Assembly (NCBI GenBank): GCA_037893225.1
Contig: JAZGUH010000770.1
Span: forward strand, 434,001 to 498,000
Length of the DNA: 64,000 nt
DNA from: Hippasteria phrygiana
Lineage: Eukaryota > Echinodermata > Asteroidea > Valvatida > Goniasteridae
Direction of reading: 5' to 3'
Part shown: positions 47,764 to 57,617 of the stretch, piece after piece
Position numbering within the stretch: the first letter of the stretch is position 1
How the letters are laid out: the number at the start of each line of letters is the position of its first letter
Translations under genes and position numbers: made by a program
The notes under the pieces: model-generated
What the model saw: only the letters and a program-made list of their open reading frames with translations
Databases searched by the model: none
What the model was told of the DNA's origin: nothing

Positions 47764-50114
47764 GGGGGGAGGGGGGAGGGGAAGGGGGTCTTAATTTTAA
47801 TGTTTTGTTTCTACCAACATTATTTAAGCTTTTTTTCTATATAAAATGTATACATTCGTCAGTTATGTAAAGAAAATCAACGAAAACAATCTGTAATTGC
47901 TCCATTTTGTCATGCAATGAAGCATGCTGCGATCACGTATGTTAACTATGTTAGTGGTTTTGAAACTTCAATATGACCCCTATAATTTGCGCTAAAAATG
48001 GTATATGTTTCAAAAACGCTTTTTGACATTTCATGTTTTCTCTCTAAATTTAATGCTTAACCAGTTCGCATCGGATGACATACACGCAAAGGTTTTGTGG
48101 TATTCAGAACAGATGACTGATAAACAAGCACTCGAGTGAGGCCGTAAATATCTGTCAGCGACCCGCTCGCAGTGAGTGAGGCTGGCAATATCAGGGTGTG
48201 CTACCCGCAGATTACGGCCTGATTCCACCTGAACCTAGCTGGCATCGAGGTTCGTGAAAAATAATCCCGCACCTGGGTCCGGTGAATGTCAAAATAATCC
48301 CGGCGTGAACTGGTTAAGGTCTTTTTATTAAACTGTAACCATTTGAAGGAAATCCGTTGGTTCAACATGACCGTTTTTGGGACGATTTTTGGAAAAAGAA
48401 TGCCTTGTCCCATCAAAATTTCTGTCAACGACGCTGTGAAATTACATAGTTGGATAGCCGATTTGAGTTACATATGTACATGTACATTTGTGTATCGCCT
48501 GAACGAATGTTTTAGGGGGACACTATGACCGTACATGTATGACCGTAAATCCGTATCCCTGTACGTACCGGTACATGTACATTGTGTAGGGGCCTACAAT
48601 GTATAAAGTTTTAGGTTAAGTTTTGGGGAGAAAGAAATAACATTCTACATGCTTTCATGATTTTGATGAAACTTACATGTATATGCAGTGATCCTTGGGT
48701 GGGAAGATGGAATTTGTCTTCGGAATGCTGAGGTCAAAGGTCATGTAGGGGTCATTAGTATGTCGGTCAGTGTTGTAGGTCTCGAGACCGTCTCCAGACC
48801 TTTTTTTGATGTCTCGGTCTCGGTCTCAGTCTCGGGAGGGCTGGTCTTGGTCTCGAATGCCACGGTCTCGGGTTTTACCCTCGAGACCCGTCGAGACCAC
48901 AGCAAAAATATGTGCGATGCGCCACACAAATCTAGTCTTCAAGGCAAAAGTTCATTGTTATCAATGATAATGATAAACAAAAACAAAACAATAGCACTTG
49001 GGTATTTTTAATTAGCATATACTCAGAAATTCCTTTATAATGCATTGTTATGCTTTGAACCACTGCAAAGCTTGTTTACAAACCAAATTTATAAAAATAG
49101 AAATGGCATCCAACTCTTTTTAAGAGCATTATTAGTGCGCTTGCACACACACCTGCCAATCAAAAGTGCCTTACCCATGTACATGTATTGTACAATGTAT
49201 ATTGTACCAGTCTATATTTGGGGGTGAGAACTAGTTTAAATTTGCTTGCCAGTCCCAATATTCCAAGAGCCCTATCAATGCATGATCAGTCATCCATTCC
49301 CTGGGCTTGCTCCAGGGCTATAATTGGAAGTTTCTAGGTTATATTTACCTAGAAAAACCACCTATTTCCTTGGGGTAGGAGAGGATATTGGCTTCCAGAA
49401 CAAGTGCATATGATAAGGCAAACAAAAAATAGTTCTGCTTCCGGTTACCCAATTTTACGGCCCCGACCCAAAAAAATGTTATCGGCAATTTAATAAACAT
49501 TTGTAAAGTGAACAAAGAAAATGGCAGCAGCGGGATTCGAACCTGCGACCTCCGGGTTACCGTACCGGCACTCTACCAACTGAGCTATCTTGCCCTATGT
49601 TGGCGGTCTCCCAAATTGTCAGAATCTTTGTTCGGGTGGGCGCTAGTCAGAAGTCATAAACCCAGAATGCCGTATAGCCAGGGACCACACCCAATCTTAC
49701 GATACAACCCGGGAAGCGACATTGTGGGGATCTCTCAATGAGGATATGACTTTTTAACTTATAATTCGTCAAAGTCGTATACTCATTGAGAGATCCCCAC
49801 AATGTCGCTTCCTGGGTTGTATCGTAAGATTGGGTGGTATCCCTGGCTATACGGTATTCTGGGTTTATGACCAATCACAGTGGTGCGCGCTCATTCACAT
49901 GCGTGTCAGGCCATCACGGCTGTGATTGGTCAACAGGTAAAGGGGCAAGACTTAATTGTTTTACCGGAGGGTTCAAACAAACAAAATTTCAGCCCTGATA
50001 TTATGCTCTGGTCTGCTGCAGGTCCCAGACATGAAGCAGCTGGTCGAAAAGTTCAAGAGTTCAGCCAAGAAGTTGGAGAAGAAACCAGATGGAGACACAA
50101 AAAATGATTCATGA
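43396..50114 (+). CDS. STMP1: Short transmembrane mitochondrial protein 1 (mitolamban), three exons
   Basis: Joining 43396-43410, 47571-47624 and 50022-50111 (stop 50112-50114) gives 53 residues with both introns in phase 0 and canonical GT-AG sites (gtaagt...ttttcag, gtaggt...ctgcag). Residues 1-5 are MFSFL, 6-23 FGFITGTAAGIYLSQNYE, and 24-53 a lysine-rich amphipathic tail starting VPDMKQLVEKF. The N-terminal hydrophobic, glycine-spaced segment followed by YL(A/S)QNY(D/E)(I/V)P is the hallmark of STMP1, which is 47 residues in mammals. The protein sits in the inner mitochondrial membrane and has been linked to respiratory complex III. The introns (4160 and 2397 bp) are packed with MITEs, but the coding parts are clean. 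The ATG aligns exactly with the family start. Confidence 0.9.
44467..44705. repeat. GGTCTC/TCTCGG array, copy 1
   Basis: GGTCTCGAGACC palindromes followed by many GTCTCG hexamers. Starts after CAGTGTTGTAG, as copy 3 does, and ends at GAGACCAGTCGAGACCACAG. Confidence 0.85.
45726..45893. repeat. GGTCTC/TCTCGG array, copy 2 (reverse end present)
   Basis: More than 20 TCTCGG hexamers in blocks. The right end reads GGTCTCGACTACAACACTG, the inverted form of the CAGTGTTGTAG end of copies 1 and 3. Confidence 0.85.
46357..46500. mobile_element. CCAGTTCGC MITE, truncated copy
   Basis: Starts CCAGTTCGCGTCGGATGACG and matches the first 140 bp of the complete copy at 48061-48313, including GACCCGCTCGCAGTGAGTGA. 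The right end is missing. Confidence 0.8.
47081..47379. mobile_element. Inverted-repeat MITE with ~105-bp arms
   Basis: Left arm 47081-47198 and right arm about 47270-47379 are near reverse complements (GGATGTGATTTCCTATTC / GAATAGGAAATCACATCC). Ends TACACTGTGAA and TTCATAGTGTA. Within both arms ATGTGATTTT words recur. It lies in intron 1 of STMP1. Confidence 0.8.
47571..47624 (+). other. STMP1: STMP1 coding exon 2 (membrane segment)
   Basis: Preceded by ACTCCTTTGTTGTTTTTCAG and followed by GTAGGT. Encodes FGFITGTAAGIYLSQNYE, the GxxxG-like transmembrane helix and the diagnostic QNY motif. A 300-bp MITE ends 190 bp upstream and a 50-bp G run starts 92 bp downstream. Confidence 0.95.
48061..48313. 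mobile_element. CCAGTTCGC MITE with TTAA duplication, complete copy
   Basis: Begins CCAGTTCGCATCGGATGACA, ends CCGGCGTGAACTGG. TTAA lies on both sides (48057-48060 and 48314-48317). 253 bp, non-coding. TTAA targets indicate piggyBac- or Kolobok-type mobilisation. Confidence 0.85.
48774..48898. repeat. GGTCTC/TCTCGG array, copy 3
   Basis: Starts after CAGTGTTGTAG with GGTCTCGAGACCG and ends at CCCGTCGAGACCACAGCAAA, the same flank as copy 1. The array is shorter. Confidence 0.85.
49523..49595 (-). repeat. tRNA-derived SINE head or tRNA pseudogene
   Basis: On the minus strand a 72-73-nt unit has an intact A box (TAGCTCAGTTGGTAGAG) and B box (GGTTCGAATCC). The D, anticodon and T arms are spaced as in tRNA, and the anticodon position reads GGT (Thr-like). 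The acceptor stem pairs badly, position 33 is C rather than T, and stem mismatches exist in the anticodon and T arms. It is therefore not a functional tRNA. Downstream A/T-rich sequence could be a SINE body. Confidence 0.75.
49653..49871. mobile_element. Hairpin MITE (near-perfect palindrome, ~95-bp arms)
   Basis: GTCATAAACCCAGAATGCCG at the left pairs with CGGTATTCTGGGTTTATGAC at the right. Pairing continues through GGGATCTCTCAATGAG/CTCATTGAGAGATCCC to a loop of about 20 nt near 49760. It ends only 150 bp before STMP1 exon 3 and would form a long RNA hairpin in the pre-mRNA. Confidence 0.9.
50022..50114 (+). other. STMP1: STMP1 coding exon 3 and stop
   Basis: Follows CTCTGGTCTGCTGCAG. It encodes VPDMKQLVEKFKSSAKKLEK and ten further residues ending DTKNDS, then TGA. 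The charged helix matches the basic C-terminal half of STMP1, slightly longer than in mammals. Confidence 0.95.
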
Positions 50115-50825
50115 TGACTGGTAGAGAGGAGAGTGCAAAGTTGCATTTCATTGATTGCATGTGACCGTCTGGAACGGTGATCAGAGACTAAAGCCTGGTT
50201 CATACATGTACTTCACATGAATGTGTATGCAAAGCAGAGTTGTGATATCTGCAGAAAGTGTGTGTCCTGAACATTTGCAAACGTTTGGCAAATTGTTTCT
50301 GTGTGTGTTTCCTAATGTCAAATTTGCTTTGCATGACATAAAGTATGATCCAACGTTTTAGGGAGTCGACAAGCCAAGGCATCGGAAAAGGGTAGACAGG
50401 GATGGGGTGTGCATTTACAATGTAGGCCTCTTCTCAACTCTGTATCTTAAAAAAAATCCAACTTATTTTTTTTTTTTGGGGGGGGCTCCTTGAAGACAAG
50501 AGAGCCAATGTGAGAGGCTTTTCCATTGCAAAATCAACAAATTTAGCTTGCCTAATTAAACCTTTCGAACAAATCAAGTTCTTTCTCAGACAAATGCAGA
50601 AACCCTTTGAGAAAGAACTTGATTTGTATATTTCAGGTCAATCCAGTCAGTTAGTAGTTTGCAGCAGTTTAATTCATTTCATGAAAAGAATTAAGTTAAA
50701 CATTCTGACAGGTTTCCAGGATATACTGCAGCATACATACATGTACATGTATGTTGTGTCCATAACCTGTATGTTTTTCAGTTTGACCCCTTGCAGGAAA
50801 AAATAAATTCAACAAAACTTGTAAT
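50115..50825 (+). other. Probable 3' UTR of STMP1
   Basis: A polyadenylation signal AATAAA at 50802-50807 would end a 3' UTR of about 0.7 kb. Within it, 50569-50587 and 50609-50627 form a perfect 19-bp hairpin (AAATCAAGTTCTTTCTC arm). The arm resembles the Penelope-associated sequence near 55195. Confidence 0.5.
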
Positions 50826-51715
50826 TGTACTAGTATATAGTTGACCACTTATCACATATTTGTGTACAGTCAAACGTGGGCAAACCTGCTACTGTTGCCA
50901 TTTTGATCTAGTGTGTCTACAATGTGTGTCTACAACTCATCACAAGGTCTGGGGATACAATTTTTTTGTCACTGCAGACTGTGTTGTAAGTGGATTGCAA
51001 CAACAAACAAACAAAAACAAATTGAAAGACTTTGGACTCGAGGACTACACATACATGTACGTGCACTGTATATATCTCCGAGGACAAGAAAAGAAACATT
51101 TCAGTCCTCGAACGTAGAGTCTTTTGTTGAAATCCGTCCTCGAACGTAAGGATACGTGCTTAGTCTAAGGGGGTTGGATATAATAAAGGAACAATAGGAA
51201 ACACAAAGCATTGTCCTCGGACGTATTGGTGAAGTACGACTGGATGTACATGTACATTGTTATATATAATTTACATGTAAAATCTCCAACAACATGTAGT
51301 GTAAGGGGTGGTGATAATGACTGATTTTGTTTGTTGGTACATAATAGCAGAACGTTCCAATGCCTACATTTACTGTAGCTGGACAAATTCCCAGGTTGGA
51401 GCCAGGGAGAACTCATTTACATGTACATGTACATGTACAATGTATAATCTATCTGGCTTAGGATGTACATGTACTCTTAAAATTGGATTTGTTGATGCCT
51501 GTGCCCACTGTGAAAGTTATTGAAAACATTAGCAGAGAACTTTTATTTCTTTACAAAGTGCATTACGTATGTGTATTAATTGTATGTGTTTGATTGTTGA
51601 ATCAGATTCGCCACGATTTGCCATAGTTGTTGCAAGTACATGTAGAAAGTGACAGCTTTGCTGTTATTTCATCAATATTGACATCTATACTCAGATTCAC
51701 TTGCTTGAAATTTAA
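50826..51715. other. Intergenic with dispersed repeat copy 2 and TGTACATG tract
   Basis: 51100-51230 matches the reverse complement of 11305-11440 (CCTCGAACGTAAGGATACGT, GTTGGATATAATAAAGGAAC). 51418-51442 is a pure ACATGT repeat. No gene. Confidence 0.6.
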
Positions 51716-51947
51716 CCCCTTGAGCCCGGGCATACCGGGTATTTCATGGGGGCATCGGGGCACCAGGCCCGGGTTATGCAGCCAAGCGAAATGGAAACAA
51801 GAGGCTTGTGCAGGCAAGCATAACGTACACAATACCCCAATAATGGATTGAAAATGCAAAAATTGGCGTGTTTAGGCCCCCTAAACATCAATCGGCCAGG
51901 TGGCAATTTTTAATCAGCACATATTTGGGTCAACCGTACGCAAGGGG
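51716..51947. mobile_element. CCCCTTG MITE with TTAA duplication, copy 2
   Basis: Ends CCCCTTGAGCCCGG and CCGTACGCAAGGGG with TTAA at 51712-51715 and 51948-51951. 232 bp, non-coding. Termini and target resemble piggyBac-derived MITEs. Matches copy 1 at 39968-40169. Confidence 0.85.
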
Positions 51948-51951
51948 TTAA

Positions 51952-53563
51952 AGCAGCCTTTTTTGTAGCTCATTTGTGCTACAAAAAATGCTACGGTTGG
52001 AAAGATGATTAAAAAGTAGAAGATAATATTAATGCACATGACAATCCCTTGAAAATGCCCCGTTTGTCTGAAAATTATTTATGAAAATCAGAACTTCGGA
52101 ACATTGGAAATCTGATAACCTGATTTTCAGCGGATGGTCATGCATGTTATGTTTCACTTTTTAATGATCTCTATCTCCACCCATAGCAATTTCAGGACAA
52201 ACACGTTTGCCACCTACAAGACAATATGCTGAAAATAATCATGGTGCATCTTACTCTTAATCTGTTAACCTCTGAGGAAAAAGTTGTGAAAACAAGTTAT
52301 TGGTATTATTTTATGAAAAGTGGTCTGGTTCACCTGGTTGTGGTAGTGCATCATTGTGTACAAATACTACAACTCTGCACAGATGATAATTCCTAAATTT
52401 TGCTAGGGTGCTGCAACCTGAAGTTGTTAACTGTACTACCCTAATCGAGATATACTTGTATCCTGATTTGAAACCTTTTTGCCACCGAGGATGCCTCCGA
52501 TTATAAAACCCCAAATTGGGAAACTACTCCTTGTACATTTGTAAGTGACAACTCCTTTTAATAAGGAGAATCTGAATCTTGCTCTGAATTTTTCCAAAAT
52601 TGTTCCATTCTTGCTTGTACAAAGGCGACATCAAATCACGATTAAAGAATATTGTCAGTGCTCTTTTCGGGTTTAACCCTGAAAAATAATGTTTTTTATT
52701 GCTATTTTTCTAGCAATGCGAAAGGTTATTCACTTTTGAATAAGACTTCTAATGGACAAACCCAGCCACGTTTAGTTATTGAATAACTACTGTACAAATG
52801 CAGAATTATTTGCAGTCAGACAATAATTCGGTTGTATCTTTGTGTGCAATAATTAGATACACGAAAACATCAAATATTAAAATGCTTTTTGAGGGTTACA
52901 CATTCCCAAAATAGGAAAAAGTAGGGGTGTTTTTTTCTTTAAAATAAATCATGTAAGAAAATATTTAGGAGAAAATAAATCAAATGTGTTGAAGAGCACA
53001 AACACATTTAAAGTTAAAATTAACTTGTTCTAAAAAGTTGTATACATGTAATTCCAAATAATTTTGAGTTCAAACTTTCTTTTGTTACAATGTTTCAGTG
53101 TGACTAATGGCACATTCACATGTATTCCAGTTTTTTGTCACCTAAAATAAAAGTAATGTTAATTGAAACTTTTACTGGGTTCTGGTTTAACTAAGAAGTC
53201 TAAAATACAGTGTACCTGTACATATACTTGCATGCCACTTCTGTGTTTGCTAAATCATATCCAATGTTATGCTTGGCGTGCACAAGCATACATGTATTAC
53301 ATAAAAGGAAGCAGTGCATTTTTGGGAGGTCTAGTCAACTGGATTGTGTACATTGTAGTGTACATTGTATACTGTACTGCAATAACGTTTTGCATGTTAA
53401 ATTTGAATAATGTCTGGTTTACTTAATTTTGGCTAGTACGTACCCTTTCACTTTGAAATTATGAATTTCCAGACCAAATACACACTTTTACTGTATTACA
53501 CGATTTGTGCCATGCCAACAATGATCTGTGACAATTGTGTATGCACAGGTTTTTCTGGAAATA
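51952..53563. other. Intergenic, AT-rich
   Basis: No gene recognised. TGTACATTGTA words near 53340-53370. Confidence 0.4.
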
Positions 53564-54387
53564 AAGGGCATCCCAGAAAAAAAAACTAATCCTGAAATAA
53601 AGGGTTAATTTTACCAAGCTGTGTGCTGTATGACTATAACCATACATTTGTTTGCCATAAAGTACAGGTAGGAGCAAAATGCTTTCAAATGATACCTTGA
53701 TGGCATTCCTCCAGTCATGCTTCACGAGCCCCATTGTTTGGAAAATGGTATGTGAAAACCCATTTGTGACAGGTCTGGGTAAGACATTAGGATCACATCC
53801 AAACATGGCCTGAGGGAAATTGAACCCTTTGAAACATGAGAAACAAGATTATCATTAAACGATATTTATTCAGCAATTCATGAATCATGCACCAACACCT
53901 TCCATGTGTCCGCCTCCCCTTTCGATACAAAATCCACAACGGCAGTGCGTGTCAGCCACAGCTCATCTCACCATTGCAGGATCAGCACGTAAGATTTCCA
54001 CCTCATGTTGAATGCGGGCTTGCAAATCCTGAAGGTTACGCGGTGGACTGGTCTTCAAAGAAAAAGTTACAAGGTGTCAAATCCGGTGACCTGGGTGGCC
54101 ATTCCGCAGCATGATTCAAAAGTTCCTGTAGGTGATTCCTGACAGTGATAAGTCTGTGGGCAGTGCATCATGTTTGGATGTGATGTCTTACCCGGAACTG
54201 TCGCAAATGGGTTTTCAGGTACCATTTTCCAAACAATGGGGTTCAGTGAAGCATGACTGGAGGAATGCTATCAAGGTATCATTTGAAAGCATTTTGCTCC
54301 TACCTGTACTTTATGGCAAACACATAGTTATATGGTCATACAGCACACAGCTTGGTCAAATTTACCCTTTTTTTCTGGGACGCCCTG
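53564..54387. mobile_element. mariner-like element with ~240-bp inverted arms
   Basis: TA at 53562-53563 and 54388-54389 bounds ends AAGGGCATCCCAG and CTGGGACGCCCTG. Arms 53564-53815 and about 54140-54387 are reverse complements over their length (for example ACCATTTTCCAAACAATGGG). The centre carries the transposase remnant. Long arms are unusual for mariners, which normally have about 30-bp ends. Confidence 0.8.
53890..54130 (-). pseudogene. mariner transposase C-terminal remnant
   Basis: The minus-strand frames read WPPRSPDLTPCNFFFED and, after a break, PRNLQDLQARIQHEVEILRA then ADPAMVR. The SPDLTPCDFFLWG block carries the third catalytic Asp of mariner-type DD34D enzymes. Here that position is Asn and the segment behind it is deleted. 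Stops and frameshifts are present and the DDE N-terminal part is absent, so it is inactive. Confidence 0.75.
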
Positions 54388-54389
54388 TA

Positions 54390-55190
54390 GTAACTGTCTT
54401 TAGTTCGGAGAATTCAAAGTTTAAAAACGTGTCAAATATTGTATAAAGTGATCAAGATATTATTCAAATTCAACTTGCAATAGGCATTTTCAAAAATGTG
54501 ACCTTTGAAATCAAGAGGAATTGGGTGGGGACCTCAAGTTATTGGTAGAATCTGAAATGTTGAGGAATCTGATTTCACAAGAACACATCAGAAATATTTA
54601 GAAACTAGTTTGTTTGTCTGGCAGTGTCATCTCTTGATGCAAACTATGTGACGTATGAGAAAAAGTTGTTAGGCTGGCCTAATGTACATGTATATATTTG
54701 TAAGAGACTTCTGGACATGACTTCTTCTGCAGGGGCCCTTGAAGGCCAGCGGGGTTTATATCCCTAAACATTTTCTTTCTGGCATGCATACATACACCAC
54801 TCACTAAAGTTCCCAAGTTTTGTACAAAGCTGCTGTGTCTGTGCTTTGGGGGCGTACACCCTAAAAAATAAAGATAAATTCAGCATTGACGAAAATAGCA
54901 CCGATCTCGCACTTGCTGATTTGAAAGCAAGGATCTCATGAGTAAATTGAACAGCCTACTATACTGAACGTGTGCTAAGCTACATTTATTGAATAGCACT
55001 GTTTGTTTAGCACTGAGATCCTCGTGTTCAACTCCGGGAAGTGCACAGACGAGGCTAATGTGAGTTTTGTCTGTTGAATTGCTATTTTGTTTTTATACCA
55101 ATAGCTACATGTGAGTTGTGAGCTTTCCAATGAGACGTTCCACACAAAAATGACTAACAATAAGTAAAAAAAATTGCTGGCCTAACGTTT
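54390..55190. other. Intergenic
   Basis: No gene recognised. Confidence 0.35.
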
Positions 55191-55194
55191 CGAA

Positions 55195-56300
55195 CTTAAG
55201 CAAGTTCTTTCTCGAAGGCAAATGACAGAGTACAAGAAACAAACAGAGAGAACACAAAAGAGAGATTATGGACCAAATGGTGGGTGAACATCAAAGGGAG
55301 TACAGAGAGGGAAGGGACAGCAAGGAGTGTAGTTAGGGTAAGGGTGAAAGAGAGGAAGCTAGGGAAGGGGAGGTGGTAATTGGGCAATAGAAGGAACAGA
55401 GGGATGTGGTAAGGCTTAACGAGAAAGGGAAAGACATCCAACATTTTCGCGCCTCTCGTGCACCAGCCGGATATTGACAGGTCAAATTGCCGGATCAGAT
55501 CCACCTGTTGCTCTCGTATTTCCAAACAGTAAAAATTCAGTCTATTCGAGTGAAAATTCACCCCCACAGTCTTAAACTAGGGACCAGACGTTTGAGAGTG
55601 AAACTCATTCAATCGAAAAGATCGAATTTTCACTCGAGTGGCGACTGAATTGGTAATTTGTTTTAGAGTATTCAATGTAAAAACAGAGTGAATTTCACTC
55701 TAAATCGTCTAGTCCCTAATTTCACTCTTTGAGATTTAGAGAGTGCGTTCCCACTTGATCGTGATCCACCAATTGGGGGATCTGTTTCCTGGTCCAAAGG
55801 TGGATCAGATCCGGCAATTTGGCAAAATGTGAATCAGATCCCCATTTGGTGGATCTAGTGGGAACGGGGCCTAAAGTGGGCAAGAAACCCCAAGAGTGTT
55901 TGCCAGGAGGATTATCTGTAAACAAATGACAATGGGGGGAAAATTAAGAGTTATAATCGTTCCCTTCCTGGATGTTGAGACCACGTGGTTGAATAGTACG
56001 AAGACGTTTCATCCACACTTTCTCCCTGCTGAGGTGGACTAATAAGTCATTGCGGTGGCCAAGTGATTCTATGCCATGTAGAATCATATCAGAAATGGAA
56101 TGGTTATGCAAGTTGAAGTGGTGACCAACAGGGGTCCATTTTCTTGGTGTTCACATTCGATCGACGGCCATAGAAACTCTTTTTGAGCGTGTTCTTGGTC
56201 TCCCGACATACTAGATTCCACAAACCCTGCAAGAAATGAGATATATGACATTAGAGGTGTTGCAAGTAATGTTACCATTGTTTCTGTGAGTATAGTGCCA
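55195..56300 (-). pseudogene. Penelope-like element: GIY-YIG endonuclease and 3' tail
   Basis: On minus, 56284-55944 reads CNTSNVIYLISCRVCG, then YVG, then across two compensating frameshifts a TKNTLKKSFYG-like stretch. PVGHHFNLHNHSISDMILHG, WMKRLRTIQPRGLNIQEG and a stop at 55944 follow. This is the GIY-YIG nuclease typical of Penelope elements (IYLISC as the GIY strand, YVG as YIG). A TAG falls before YVG. The tail to about 55195 ends in GAAAGAACTTGCTTAAGTTC and GAAACGTTAGGCC, a phrase common at Penelope 3' ends. The RT is absent. Confidence 0.85.
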
Positions 56301-56775
56301 GAAGGAGTCAGACTCATTCTTGGAAATCCATGAATTTGGAATTGTTTAGATAGAGCAGCTTTAATTTAAAGTACGAAACCTCAAAGTTATACATATTTTT
56401 ACACTGTTTTGAAAATTCACGCCCTTAAATTTGTATTGCATCCATCCAGAAGATAATTGTCGCTTCCTACAAATTCTTGGTTTAGAATGCGTCTGGGATT
56501 TCTATGTGTAGGGTAATTGCCTTGAAGAATGAGCCATTGGTTTCCTACCTTCTATGAACTATTGTACATGGAATTGAATTTACCTCCTTCAGGAAATGTA
56601 ATTTCCACTATTTGATGTACATATCACTCGAAGAATGTTAAGAATCTTTAATGGTAAAATACCCAGTGAACTTCGTATGTTATGTACAATACAATGTATG
56701 TGTAAAATCAATTTGTTATTACAATAACATTAGAGTCACTTTGACATAATCCACAATTTCAAAGTCTACACAATT
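56301..56775. other. Intergenic
   Basis: No recognised feature. Confidence 0.35.
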
Positions 56776-57617
56776 ATTATACAACTAGAGGTTATGCGTC
56801 TCTTGTAAACAGACGCATGGCTTTTCCATTTTTTTAAATTTTATTCAGCCTAAAAGTTGATCAAAAGGTCTTTGATGAGTTTTCTAAGATCTGAGATTGT
56901 TTTATGATCCAAATTTCGTACTTCAAACTTGACCTTTAAGTTCATGTTACGTGACCCATGATGACGATAGCACTTCTCAAAGCAAATTTTGCATCGATTT
57001 GATCAATGACAGTAACATTTTGAGAAATGTAAAACATTTAAAAATTCATAGACGTCATCTTCATGACGTCACTTCTAATTTTGTGTACTCGTGACAATAT
57101 CCCCGCCCACCAATGTTCATGATGATCGGACATACCCTTATATTTGTTGTAAAAAAAACAACACACTTTTGATGATGTCATCATGACGTCACACAATTTC
57201 CACATTTATATGTAAATATCAATGATGTAACAAACCTATTACAAAAAGAATTTCGAAAGTAGCATGTTCTGTTGAGATATGGCTTCAACAACTTAAAAAT
57301 TACTATAAAATCGTATGATGACGTCACAGCAATTTTCATCTATAACACATGTTGGCCTATTAACATACCAGGTTTCAACCCAATCAGACCTACGGTTCTC
57401 TAGATATGGGCCCCCCAAAAATGCACCTTTAAGATGACGTAACGTCACACGTGAATTTGTTTGAACAATTTAAAAATCCTTATAAAATCTGACGACGTCA
57501 TGATTGCGTCACATCGATTTCCATCTATAACACTTCCATGAACAAGGGCGGCGGAAGCTGATTTTTATTGGGGTGGCAAATCAAGCGCGGATCCAGGAAT
57601 TTTGTAGACGGGGGGCT

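Larger units (their letters stand above)
47625..50021 (+). other. STMP1 intron 2
   Basis: 2397 bp. Holds a G run of about 50 at 47716-47762, the complete TTAA-type MITE (48061-48313), GGTCTC array copy 3 (48774-48898), a tRNA-derived SINE on minus (49523-49595) and a hairpin MITE (49653-49871). The other parts, for example 48910-49500, show no recognised feature. Confidence 0.8.

Noticed and set aside
49523..49595. Functional tRNA-Thr gene
   Set aside because: The acceptor stem does not pair, position 33 is not T, and two other stems have mismatches; better explained as a SINE or pseudogene.
53459..53806. 115-codon ORF with mirrored peptide at 54132-54446
   Set aside because: Both are translations of the inverted arms of the mariner-like element.
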